Positions 13,801-23,570 of a stretch of 64,000 nt of DNA are shown here, in pieces. The position numbers were made by a program, and so were the translations under genes. A model generated the notes under the pieces. That model was not told the DNA's origin, did no database searches, and saw only the letters and a list, made by a program, of their open reading frames with translations. Within the stretch, counting starts at the first letter, position 1. The number at the start of each line of letters is the position of its first letter. The DNA comes from Steromphala cineraria (taxonomy: Eukaryota; Mollusca; Gastropoda; Trochida; Trochidae), in assembly GCA_916613615.1 (NCBI GenBank), contig OU744733.1, positions 36,433,939-36,497,938 on the forward strand. The letters are read 5' to 3'.

Positions 13801-15825
13801 TCCAATTTGATAAAACTTGGCTATTTATCGACACAAAGATGCATTTATTTCTTCAACAATATAAGTGACCCCAATTCTTCACAGGTTGACAAAGTTTCAT
13901 ACAAGGTTGGGTAACGTTAGTGTAATTAATATTTTTATTTAATAATAAATAATTTATATAATATTTATATTGCCGTCATTGAAAAAAAATATTATTCTAA
14001 AAGAAATAACCAGACATAAAATAATCAATCTATGTACTGCAGAAATGTTATTATAACCGTGAGATAATTAAATTCATCAATAATCGTTTAGATATTGAAT
14101 AAATCGAAAGTAATTTATGGTGTGTTCTTTATTTTGTACTTCAGTTTATAATAAAGTGTACATCATTTGAACACCAGTCAATGGCTAACCAAAGGATAGT
14201 CGACATTAGAGCTGAGATATATCTCCACTGCTTTCATTTACCTTTCATTTTCACCTTGTCGCCATAGAAACAGTAATATCCTTCATCGTTGGTATTCTGG
14301 AAAGGTCTCATTTTCACTTTGAACAAGTCAAGGTAGTGATGAGTCAAAAAATGACTTGGCGGGAGTCTCATTGCTCCACCTGGAAACGAAATCGGATTTT
14401 GAATAAACCCTAAAACCGAATAAAAGATAATGTACAGTTATTAAATCAAAGTTATTCGGGGAAAAATAATCTTTTTTTATGAGGATGCTTTGTTTCACCC
14501 TTGTTGATAAGAATACTTCACAAACATACATTGAAAAAGAAACTCACTTCTTTGCTTCAAGTATCAACAGTTTACTTGTAAATTGAAACTTAAGTAAATG
14601 TATGACTTTAAATGTTGCATATGCTTTAAAACGTTCCAATAATTATACTCTTTGAATCATCTGGAACTTTTTGAAGACTTACTACTTTTCGCTTAAACTT
14701 CATATTGCTGATCAATATTTTGATGTAATTGTAAGTTGAAACTTGAAACTTCTGAGCAGAATGATATAGAGTATAAAGAATTAAATCTCTAATTGACTTT
14801 TATGATTTTATTCACAACAAACCTTCAGCATGAAGCCCATCAGCAAACCTGTCCCGAATCGTTTTGACTCTTCCACCAACTCGATGTTGTACTTCTAAAA
14901 TCGTAACCTGTTACAACGAATCTGATATAAAGCCAACAAAAAAAGTTAAGGACCACCATATTTTTAATATTTTGGCATCATTTGGATCATTTTGCACTAT
15001 ATATATATATATATATATATATTCAAAAGTTATAAAACACACAACACCAATAGACTCCTACTAGTTTCATTGTAATCAAACAATTTTTTTGACGTCATCG
15101 AAAAACGGCTTCAGAGATAAGTCCTGTTTCAGTACGCCATTGTAAGGGCTTCAGATTACAATGAAACTAGTAGGAGTCTATTGGTGTTGTGTGTTTTTTA
15201 ACTTTTGAATATATTTGACTGTATACCAGACCAACTCAAATGTTTCTGATATATATATATATATATATATGAATATTTCAACATCATTCGGATCCTCTTG
15301 TACTAAAGAATATTTCAATATTTCAACATCATTTTCATAATCTTGTACTATAGAATATTTCACTATAACAATTCTAGTTGATTCTTATTCATTTGATTGT
15401 TAATCGAACATCTTCAATAATTTATAAATAAAGAATACAATTAATTACTGATTTGAATTTAGGAACGTTTTAGAGTGCATTTTGGTTCAGGCATAGCAGA
15501 AATATCTCATATATATTTAACCATTCTATTCCAGTCCCGATGTCTGTTAACAGCAATACAGGCAATAAACTACCTTGTGTCCTGATTGTTCCAACTCATA
15601 AGCCGCTGAAAGTCCAGCTATTCCAGCACCAACAACGATAACTTCCTTCTGGTGTTGAGTTGGCTTCTGATAGTATTGTTTCTCAGGCAAGTTGGCTTCC
15701 TTTGCATAGGCATAGCCCAACCCTCCACCTGTGACGTCATTGAAAAACGGCTTCAGAGATAAGTCCTGTTGCAGTATGCCATTGTTAGGGCTTCCTTTAT
15801 CTTTGCTTTTCCGAGTCAACGCCAT
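7398..15825 (-). CDS. L-amino-acid-oxidase-like FAD-dependent amine oxidase, complete seven-exon copy
   Basis: Flavoprotein of the amine oxidase/LAAO family. Family members oxidatively deaminate L-amino acids to 2-oxo acids with release of ammonia and H2O2; the exact substrate cannot be read here. Coding exons on the minus strand: 15825-15574, 14907-14823, 14379-14242, 12330-12223, 9703-9297, 8885-8612, 7849-7398. All junctions are GT-AG and phases match (total 1716 nt, 571 aa). Domains: 60-residue N-terminal extension; Rossmann GAGIAG at residues 66-71; acidic E89 for FAD ribose; VGGRV 94-98; GGAMR 113-117; GMDSL 293-297; VILTTP 359-364; W..EP.A.GAF near 488-499; C-terminal FAD/active-site motif AGEALSWSNGW 524-534. 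No signal peptide is visible, unlike secreted venom or mucus LAAOs. ATG context is AGAATGG. A second copy lies immediately downstream on the same strand. Family assignment is firm; substrate, secretion and exact start are inference. Confidence 0.9.
8029..8157. mobile_element. Pogo/Tigger-like MITE (129 bp)
   Basis: Ends CAGTAGAACTCGGATATAAC and TTATCCGAGTTCTACTG are inverted repeats flanked by TA dinucleotides (8027-8028 and 8158-8159), as expected for Tc1/mariner-pogo elements. It sits in LAAO intron 6 at the junction of a local duplication: 7971-8027 resembles 8174-8230. Confidence 0.8.
8612..8885 (-). CDS. LAAO-like gene (right copy), coding exon 6
   Basis: 274-nt exon covering residues 331-421. 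It contains the VILTTPL strand (the Rossmann VIxTxP signature of amine oxidases) and STKILLQCRTRFW, where Lys394 sits at the usual conserved lysine. Acceptor ATTCAG|CTGGAA, donor CCAATAG|GTAAGC; phase 0 to phase 1. Confidence 0.88.
8886..9296. other. LAAO intron 5, unique sequence
   Basis: No additional feature seen between exons 5 and 6. Confidence 0.5.
9297..9703 (-). CDS. LAAO-like gene (right copy), coding exon 5
   Basis: 407-nt exon covering residues 195-330, the substrate-domain centre. It includes the GMDSLASAF family motif, which re-enters the FAD domain. Acceptor TTTTCAG|ATGACT, donor CAAGAG|GTGTGT; enters in phase 1, leaves in phase 0. Confidence 0.88.
10740..10890 (-). repeat. tRNA-derived SINE fragment in LAAO intron 4
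   Basis: Reverse strand contains a B-box-like GAGGGTTCGATTCCAACTTG, preceded by tRNA-like TTCAGAGGGTT. Too degenerate to assign the parental tRNA. Confidence 0.4.
10904..11043. repeat. Tandem duplication, two 69-bp units
   Basis: TTCTAACGGGTCAAACAGTT starts at 10904 and again at 10973. Units are nearly identical, ending in a T-rich tract. Confidence 0.85.
12045..12215. repeat. Fragment of family-C repeat beside LAAO exon 4
   Basis: AAAGGGTGGTTCATATCACA, GATTGCACAACTA-like and GATTGCCTCCAATC-like blocks match the interior of the family-C element at about 41040-41170. Confidence 0.65.
12223..12330 (-). CDS. LAAO-like gene (right copy), coding exon 4
   Basis: 108-nt exon giving DWDADSNADFYCTKYWPGW and onward. 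Acceptor TTTTTAG|ACTGGG, donor GGAATAG|GTAAGG, phase 1 to phase 1. A fragment of repeat family C ends only a few bases downstream of its donor (12045-12215). Confidence 0.82.
12683..13046 (+). mobile_element. Family-A MITE, copy 1 (plus orientation)
   Basis: Begins TTAAAGGGCAGTAGCACGTT and ends AACGTGCTACTGCCCCTTTAA-like. Interior carries the family landmarks AAGGTAATGTCAAG, GTGTTCACACAAAATGG, ACTTTGTCCTCTGACTATGG and TTTGACACTGTCAAAATAAT. In LAAO intron 3, directly abutting family-F element 13043-13518 and sharing TTAA 13043-13046. Confidence 0.88.
13043..13518 (+). mobile_element. Family-F MITE, copy 1, abutting family A
   Basis: Left end TTAAAGAGCCACTCCGTGAG is inverted imperfectly at the right as ATTCACGAAGGGACTCTTTT-AA. 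Interior GATCGAAAACCGGACAATGA resembles the family-B core. Second copy at 31826-32311 in the same arrangement. Confidence 0.72.
14242..14379 (-). CDS. LAAO-like gene (right copy), coding exon 3
   Basis: 138-nt exon giving GGAMRLPPSHFLTHHYLD and onward. GGAMR is the conserved family motif whose Arg region lines the substrate pocket. Acceptor TTTCCAG|GTGGAG, donor ATGAAAG|GTAAAT, phase 1 to phase 1. Confidence 0.88.
14823..14907 (-). CDS. LAAO-like gene (right copy), coding exon 2
   Basis: 85-nt exon giving VTILEVQHRVGGRVKTI and onward, the second beta strand and GGRV segment of the FAD domain. Acceptor GTAACAG|GTTACG, donor GCTGAAG|GTTTGT. Enters in phase 0 and leaves in phase 1. It has a closely similar partner at 170-254. 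Confidence 0.9.
15018..15213. repeat. Foldback: 60-bp inverted arms around a copied piece of LAAO exon 1
   Basis: Arms 15018-15077 and 15154-15213 are reverse complements with one mismatch seen. The loop includes 15091-15151, which repeats about 61 bp of LAAO coding exon 1 (GACGTCATCGAAAAACGGCT and onward, the LKPFFDDVT region). The copied part lacks the rest of the exon and has no splice sites of its own. It lies in intron 1 of the right LAAO gene; an (AT)n tract abuts the left arm and another lies near the right arm. Confidence 0.88.
15574..15825 (-). CDS. LAAO-like gene (right copy), coding exon 1
   Basis: Encodes residues 1-84: the hydrophilic N-terminal extension and the FAD-binding Rossmann motif VVGAGIAG. 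It ends in phase 0 at CACAAG|GTAGTT. The sequence just before the ATG (TTCCAG|A) can serve as a splice acceptor for the proposed untranslated exon near 20.1 kb. It is nearly identical to the exon at 1859-2107. Confidence 0.9.
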
Positions 15826-15929
15826 TCTGGAATATTTGTCAGAATTTTTCCGAATCTTTGAAATTAATCATATATTATGTCAAATATTTGATTAATTGAA
15901 AACTATAAATCAGTATTGTATTAATAATT

Positions 15930-16195
15930 GGAACAACCAACACCACCAACAACCAACAACTAAAAACAACCAACAACTAAAAACTTATTGATGACTGATT
16001 ATCCATTGACCTGTTGAATTGCATTAATACATCCCCCCTCCCCCTCCCCTCCAAAAACATCAACAAACAAACAAAACAAACAAACACACACCATAAAAAT
16101 CTACAACCAACAATAACAAACATCAATCACACGTCAACAACAACAACGACTACCGTCACATCAACCACTACTACCAACATCAACATCCAACAACA
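15930..16195. repeat. CAACAAC-rich low-complexity tract
   Basis: Strings of AACAACCAACAACTAAAAAC and ACAACAACGACTACC in the proposed 5' intron of the right LAAO gene. Corresponds to the similar tract upstream of the left copy. Confidence 0.65.
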
Positions 16196-16449
16196 ATAAT
16201 GAAGTGTTAGATTTCCGTATCATATGGTTAATAATGTATTTGAAATGATGTTTAGTTATTGTTTATCAAGAGATTGAAAAGAAATCATTAGTTTAATTGG
16301 TCATCATAGTGATTAATTGTTTTTGTACTCAGCCAATGTAAGCAATAGATAACCTTCATTTTGATTGCAACAGTTCTAAGGAAAATTATCAAAGTGTTTC
16401 GGTGACCTATATATACAATGTTACATAAAGCAAATGCATGATTCCCTAA

Positions 16450-16680
16450 AGTATGTTTGGCCAAATTCGAAGACATTGCGTACAACGGTTCATGAGATAT
16501 CACATTCAAGAGCGGCCAAAATGGGATGATGACCTTGAAAATAAGGTTATGGTCACTCAAACATACCGGTGTCTAAGTAACCCCCCAATGAACAAGTTTG
16601 AAGACATTGGATGCAACGGTTCACGAGATGTCGCGTTAACAAGTGTTTCAAAAGTAGTCAAACTGCCGTGGTAACAATAT
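16450..16680. repeat. Dispersed repeat with internal duplication
   Basis: TTCGAAGACATTGCGTACAA recurs as TTTGAAGACATTGGATGCAA about 130 bp later, each followed by CGGTTCA-GAGAT. The intervening AAGGTTATGGTCACTCAAAC links it to the TGACCT repeat at 5690-6345. Confidence 0.55.
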
Positions 16681-17538
16681 AGATATGATGACATTTATTA
16701 TATACATTTTTCTTTCATGTTTATTGAATTAATTGATTCATTATCCATCTTCTGTACTTAATAGTTATACCATAAATACTTCTTGGAAAAAACATTAAAA
16801 GGTAAATACATGCATTCCAGCAAAATTTCAGGGTTGTTTTCCTTATTATACATAACTTTGGTAGATACTTATAAGATCTAGATTATATTCAATGTATCAT
16901 TTCTTGAAAAGAGCAACATGTACTACATGTATTACAATTCATCAATTAGATTGTTATTTTTGTTGTTGTAGATGAACATTGGATTCTCTGGTTACACCAC
17001 TGAATATTCATAATCATGCAGCCAAATATTGATCTAAAACTAATTGAATGTGGAAATTAATTAATGATGTACCATATCCCGTCTTACTGCAGTGTAATTA
17101 TCTGCTTGTTGTCAATGAAAGGATATGGCAGAATATTGCAGCCCATTCTGCAGAACATTCTGTAGGGCATTCTGAAGAACTTAGAACGTCTTCCAGATAT
17201 CATGTGCTTTTTCCTTATAAATTCTTCCATAAAACCTGAATACCCCAAATGAATGAGTCTAAAATATGAAAGTATTCGATTGTTGAAAGTGATTGTTATG
17301 ATGAAGATTGCATCAATGTATTTAGTGCATTTGGCAGATAATTGCAGATGTTTAATATCCAGCAAAAAATCAAGAATCTGCTGTATGTGTACAACATGTT
17401 CAAAGGATATCTCTTGTGATACTACATAGAAGAAATAGACTCGTTGTTGTCCATGTCCATGTCCAGGGCAGGTCAACTCAAACACTGAAGACACATTGAT
17501 GTTTTCAATGATGGACGTAAATAGCTCGAGTCCATATG

Positions 17539-17902
17539 TTAAAGGGGCAGTAGCACGTTCTTAGGGGGAAAATAAGGTGATGTCAGGAAACTGAAAATTA
17601 ATGGTTCCAATTGAAAGACAATGTATTTAAACTAAAGGGAGCAGTAATTATTCAGATATATAACATAAAGTTTAGCCATGGGATTCCCTTTTCTTACACA
17701 AAATGAATTAAAGGTGTTCACACAAAATGGCCGCCCATGGATTTTAGTTGAATCTTCATACTTTGTCCTCTGACTGTGGATAATTGGTTTCTGTTATCAG
17801 ATTTTTGACACTTTCAAAATAATACATTTAGAATTAACGTACAATTAACAGTGAACAATTTAAAATATGAAATTGTCAAAAAACGTGCTACTGCCCCTTT
17901 AA
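17539..17902 (+). mobile_element. Family-A MITE, copy 2 (plus orientation)
   Basis: 364 bp, TTAAAGGGGCAGTAGCACGT at the left and its inverse at the right, TTAA at both outer ends. In the proposed LAAO 5' intron. Confidence 0.9.
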
Positions 17903-18483
17903 TACAGTTGAGTAAGATGTCAACTTGGTTCGATTTTAAGCTATTCTGCAATTAAAGGTTGTCGTAGATGACTTACATTCTTCCAAAGCAATACACCAAA
18001 AAAATGGTTTAATATCTGATACTATCTTCCAAACACGGGTCGGAATTGTTGGGGGTATGCATAGAAACAACTGTGGTATCTTCATTCATACTTCTTAGGC
18101 AATATAATCGATAGGCAAGTCAAAATGGCAACAGCCTCTGACAAAGTTACTTTTCATGAACTAATTTTATAGCTACTTTACTTACAATGAGCATAGGTAC
18201 TGTGAGTATTGTTTGAAATGTTTGAATGTTTGTCCTAAAGGACACTTACTGTAGAAATGCTAACTTTGTGACGATTGTAATGGTATTGGTAAAACAACAT
18301 TAATGACCACGGGCCTCAAGGACCCGGAAAGCACTTACCAACTGTAGATTTGTAAATTGATATAATATTTTGTAAAAACTGTTTCTGAATGATCTAATTC
18401 GGGGAAATGTTACGTCAAAGGATTTACAGGAATATGTGGAATCTGGATATCCTAAAATTAATACAACGGTTTTTTACAGAACC

Positions 18484-18849
18484 TTAAAGGGGCAATAGCA
18501 CGTTTTTCGGGGGAATATAAGGTGATGTCAGGAAAATTAAAATTAACGGTTTCAATTGAAAGAAAATGTATTTAAACTAAATAATGCAGTAATAATTCAA
18601 ATATATTACGTAAAGTTTAACCATGCGATTCCCTTTTCTCACACAAAATGAATTAAAGGTGTTCACAAAATATGGCCGCCAATGGATTTTATATGAATCC
18701 TCATACTTTGTCCTCTGACTAAGGGTGGTTGTCTTGTGTAATGAGATTGTTGACACTGTCAATATAATACATTTAGCATTAACTTACAAATTAAAGTGAA
18801 TTTATTTAAAATATAAAATTATAAAAAAAACGTGCTACTGCCCCTTTAA
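18484..18849 (+). mobile_element. Family-A MITE, copy 3 (plus orientation)
   Basis: 366 bp, TIR TTAAAGGGGCAATAGCACGT with one change. Inverse end and TTAA at both sides. About 580 bp from copy 2 in the same orientation. Confidence 0.9.
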
Positions 18850-19659
18850 AGTGACCACTGGGCCTCTGAGGCCCCAGTTAGCATCGGGAGGGTTAAAAAC
18901 CGTTTGCTTTAAGTCCTTATCATTTGCCACCATACTTATTGATTGAAACATATTTTATTCGTGATGAAAAGGATGAGGAACAAGTTCTCCAACTTAGAAT
19001 ACCTTCTCCTTGGAATGTTCATGGATGAGTTACAATGTTTTGCAAGGATGACAGAGCATGAACATCAAGACAGATAAGAAATTGAAAATGAAAATACAAA
19101 AAAGATAAAACTGATATATTACAAGAATCGCTTTGTCTCACTAATGAATGAGTGTACTAACTTAAATACATGTATATTTTGACATGGTGATAGGTCAGCA
19201 CTTCCTTCCAACAAAAAGTTTAAGGTTCACTGGTACATCTGTAAATGTACGTATGCGCTCTACTGATAACGTTATGTTTAAACTTTGTTGACTGTATATT
19301 GGGCATTTAAAAAAAATAGTGATACGAATTCTCAACAGGGTATCCACATGGTCAGCTGGGGTCATATTTTATTCCAACTTTACATAAATCAAAGTTTAAG
19401 CAACTGACTGCATAACTTGGTATGGATAATATTAAGGTACTTATTCAATTTGATTGTTTGAAATATACAGATTTTACCTTATTAATTGTAAACTATTATA
19501 TGACAATTTTTAAAGTCAATTTAAAGTAATTGAAGACAAATGAAGGAATAAGAAAGGTTTATTAAAATATATTTCGCTTAGCTATCATATATACTGAAGA
19601 ATGTATTTTGTTTACCGCACAGAGTTATATCTAAAAAGAAATAAACGGAGGTAAACAAG

Positions 19660-20030
19660 AATGTGGATTGGGTCTATGTTATAATTGTATACATGTATGT
19701 ACTAATGTACTAATGCACTAACGTATGGGTGTGTGTATGTATGTACTGTCCGCGCGAGCTAACAAATTAATGTACTAATGTTTGGGTGTGTGCATGTATG
19801 TATGTATTGTAAGTATGTAATGTAGATACAAACTTATTAATGGGGTGTGCAGATCTGAATGTTTTGTATTTGTGTATGCAATTCTGAATTTATGTATCAT
19901 GTTTTATTTTATGAATTTTTATCACCGTACAATGTAACGGTGTCTTGTCGGCCTAATAGTCCTGGGGTTGTAAAAACTCCAGACACATAAATAAACTATT
20001 CTATTATTATTATTATTGTTATAATGTCGC
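19660..20030 (+). repeat. ATGT-rich simple repeat followed by a retroposon-like 3' tail
   Basis: Degenerate GTATGTATGTA/CTAATGTACTAATG tract at 19660-19830, then ACATAAATAAACTATTC and (ATT)n at 19985-20025. The latter resembles the 3' end of a non-LTR element. No coding part remains. Confidence 0.4.
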
Positions 20031-20126
20031 GTACACGTTTTTTCTAATCCTGGTTAATTTTTATCCTCTGTTACAAGTAGAGCTTTCATAAATTATGTAA
20101 TTTAAGTTTGTGAAAAGTTTACTCAC

Positions 20127-20175
20127 CTATCGATGATGAAAAGTGCACGTTGAAAACAGAATGACGCAGTTGAAT
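20127..20175 (-). other. Putative untranslated first exon of the right LAAO-like gene
   Basis: About 25-30 bp downstream of a TATA box on the minus strand lies a short transcribed candidate ending in a strong donor, CATCGATAG|GTGAGTAAAC (donor at 20126-20125). The natural acceptor is TTCCAG one base before the LAAO ATG (15828-15827), giving a ~4.3-kb 5' intron. The transcription start position is estimated from TATA spacing, not seen. Confidence 0.5.
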
Positions 20176-20198
20176 AAAGATAAGTCTCCCCGACAGAC

Positions 20199-20206
20199 CT
20201 TATATA
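20199..20206 (-). promoter_or_regulatory. TATA box (TATATAAG) of the proposed LAAO promoter
   Basis: Minus-strand GCTATATAAGGTCTGTCGG, followed after about 75 nt by a consensus splice donor. Orientation and position fit the gene whose ATG is at 15825. No other minus-strand gene lies between. Confidence 0.5.
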
Positions 20207-22197
20207 GCATGAAGTGTTGTCACATGATGGGTTTTACTGTCTGTAATTGAGAAAGTATTTTTCCACGAAATACGGTTGATTACGTGGGTGTTCGCATGAT
20301 GAAAGGTCCAATCACGTGGTGATTGGGTTTTTTTATGATAAGAAAAACGTACTTACAGCAACTCTCCATGCATGAAGATGTCTTTTTAAGATCATTTTCA
20401 ATTTACAATAGATACAAGATTTTGTGTCATACGTTTGTGTAAAGTTAGAAGTACAGGAAACTGACATAAATTTTAAGGAGCGAATGCTATAGTCAAAATG
20501 AAAATGCTCGCAGTGCGTTTTTGATATATTCTTCTATGTGACATCGACTATAATTATAATTAGAACTTTTATTGCAATGTGAATTAATAAATTTGACGAA
20601 AATATTTTGTTTGGTATTATAACAAGGATTCGCATATTTCAATTTTGTATCATTTATATTATAACAAGTCGCCAATGTGGAAAATTCCCCATTTATAACT
20701 GCATCCTAAAAGTTTGTTCACATAATGGTGCAACTTGGCGACACGTTCTTTTTTAAATATCTTTATAAAAGAACTTTCAATTGCACTAAAATATCAGGCG
20801 TATGTTTTGTATGTTAATTAACAAAGTGAGTTATTCAATTTGTGAGATATTTTACTTAACGACATTTCATTGTTGAAAAAGGCAATTGCCATATATAGTT
20901 ACACATAAAAACACCGAAAGATATACGATGTACGTCACTATAAAAATAACAGGGTATGGAAGAGATATGCGGAAATAAATAATTGAATATTGATTAATAG
21001 TAGAGTTCCTTTAAACTTCTAGAAACTAATACATGAATATTGCATGACCCTTGTTGTAAATCGTTGGACAGCATATAACGTTTTAAATGTATTAATATTT
21101 TATCATGGTTATGAACTTAATTCACCAATGTAAGTCAGAATATATCTTTTTACCTTGTAACTATTTTGAAAAAAGACCTGAGTGGGTTTGAAACTAACAC
21201 GGGAGGAAACCAGAAACAAATTACTTTTTTCTTGGCCTTATGTGTCAAAGCTAGTATCAGTAGTCTTCAATCATTATCACTTGACGTGGTGTTCATTATT
21301 CAGAGGTGACGCTTTGAACCGGGAGTTTCGCCTCTAGACACGTCGTAGTTATATAGACGGATAACTTGCTGTGCGTTGTTCCTATTACTGTTACCGCGGA
21401 ATACGGAAGTAGGTGGTCACAATTTCCAAGTAAATGGGCTTTGTTTCGCCACATGCTTTTTTTTTTATGTCACATGGCTCTTTGTCACAGAACTAGAAAC
21501 AGAAACTCAATTTTCATCTACATTAAATATATAGAATAAAATCAAGAAGTTCACATTGATTTTTATGACAATTTTCGATTAATTGAAAATAGTTCTATAT
21601 AATATTTAAGTCATTTTCGGAATGTATATGTAATTTTATCGTTATCTTTTAAGATGAACTGACTACCCCTTTGAAACCTTTCTAAAATATGTACAAGACA
21701 GAAGCTGATGTAATAATTTCAAATTCATCTCCATTCAGAGGAGTGGTGTTGGAGATCGGTCATATTCCATATTAGATTTGTTTTCTCATCTGTTAATATC
21801 TTATTTTGAAACAAACGCCGCATTGCATTACTTGCAGATGTTATAGAATTAAGACCTCGGCTATAGTATTTAATGTAACACATTTCAGTCGGGATGGATG
21901 ACGCCATTTTAGAGTTAAAGAACATCCGTTATCAGCAGTCAAAGTAAAATGAAAATATTTAGCGGAAGTTACTTCTGACATGACAGTTAGATAAATATGT
22001 TGTATACTTCTCCCTCGGGTAATACGGGGAGATGTACTATCTTTGTAGAAATGTCTGACCGTATTACCCTTGCATGCCCTAACCCTAGTATAGGCGGCGT
22101 GTATAGAACGCAACGTCATGGGCGAACCTTGACGTCAAAGCATTGTTTTTAACGTGACGTCACAATGAAAAAGTGATATTTTGCCCTCGTTGGTATT
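20207..22197. other. Upstream region of the LAAO promoter, no gene recognised
   Basis: No coding sequence. CRE-like palindromes TTGACGTCAA and GTGACGTCAC occur at about 22129-22163, and an inverted GGGTAATACGG/CCGTATTACCC pair lies at about 22017-22069. Confidence 0.4.
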
Positions 22198-22598
22198 AAG
22201 TTAAAGGTCAATCAGTACATAAGAGCGAAAATACGGCCATTCAAAGTCGGGATTTTGATCGAAATCCGGACAATGTGGCTCGAGTGACGCGCGCAAATTC
22301 GCCAAACGTATTTTGAAACCTTGTCACAAGCTGACAGGAAGATATATTCGATTCGATAGTGTTTATTGGGTATTGTAACTAATAGGTAGATTAATTGGAT
22401 GCCTACTTTCGAATATCAAACGTATTTGAGATGTTTTCTTGATTTTTCCATTAAATCAAGCATTTGAGAGATATTATGCATAAATGGATATATTTGCAAG
22501 TCCAGTGATGAGATATGAACTTCAATCAGCATATTAGATAGTTTGTAGCTTATCAAAACCAAATAAAATTTTAAGAAAGATACTCTGTGTCACTTTAA
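22198..22598. mobile_element. Family-B MITE, inverted truncated copy
   Basis: Reverse-complement match to 2300-2680. Ends TACTCTGTGTCACTTTAA at the right, while the other terminal ~75 bp are missing. Contains GATCGAAATCCGGACAATGT and GCTCGAGTGACGCGCGCAAA. Confidence 0.72.
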
Positions 22599-23112
22599 AA
22601 TGGGAATTCTCAGCAACATTCTCTACTGAATGAGATTATGCCATATATAGAGTTTTGCATGTGTGTCCGAAACCACTCCTAAACTGTCTCTTTAAGGAAC
22701 GATTTGACTAGACTACAAATTGCTTTCTTCCGCTTGTGTTATGGCAATGAATATCTATTGATCATTGTTCAGTGTCATCGCAATGTTACTCGTCATGCAT
22801 GTACATTCCAGTACATTCGGAAAAGTAAACAGAAAACAGTAGAAGATTTTGCGACAAATACAAATAACAGGAAAAAAGTGTTTTATCTTATCGTTCTTTC
22901 AATCAATAAAGTTAAAAGTAGTAAACAGTAACAAAGCTTTACGGGATATCACGATAACAATACTGAAAGTTATGCTCATATTCTAATATTTTTCAACCAG
23001 TCATGATAAGACTCGTATTACTACCCAGTGTAGTTCTTATCTTAAAGATAACAAATATTTAGCACAATCAAACGTTTGGCTTGAAGTTTTTGTGTTTGCT
23101 TTTTTGCTGTGG

Positions 23113-23570
23113 AGCCCCGTTTACATGCGCACTTTAACTTACCTTAGTAAATTTACTTCAACGTTTAAAAAATATTTGAGGTCAGTAAAGTGGTCAGGTA
23201 AAAGCCTATGCATGCATAAGTAAATTTACAATTGTAGTTAATTTGCACCTCAGGAGGTAATGCAGAAGTATTTTGCTGACTTAGTATTTTACTCCATATG
23301 CAATTGTTCCTTGAATACGGGTCTGATATTATGTTACATGTACAAAAGGAATTTCGTGTCCAAAAATAGTTCGAGATTGCATCACTTCTATTTTCAGCCA
23401 AGCTGTCACATGGCACCTTCAAACTAAGGAAAAGACACGAGCAGTGACAAAGTTATGTAAATATGAGATACTCCCTGGTAAGAAAAATTAATTAAAATAA
23501 TTCTTACTTCTGTAGGTAAATGGACATACATACACTATATATAAGTAAATCTTTGCATGTAAACGGGGCT
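23113..23570. mobile_element. Family-G TIR element (458 bp)
   Basis: Left AGCCCCGTTTACATGC and right GCATGTAAACGGGGCT are perfect 16-bp inverted repeats. AGTAAATTTACTT and AAGTAAATC extend the symmetry. No transposase frame. Confidence 0.75.

Noticed and set aside
16453..16674. 73-codon frame, plus strand
   Set aside because: Lies wholly in a dispersed repeat with an internal duplication.
18577..18762. A ~60-codon frame recurring in family-A copies (also 28661-28846 minus and 53190-53372 plus)
   Set aside because: Starts on TTG, differs by indels between copies and simply follows from sequence similarity of the MITEs. No evidence of a protein.
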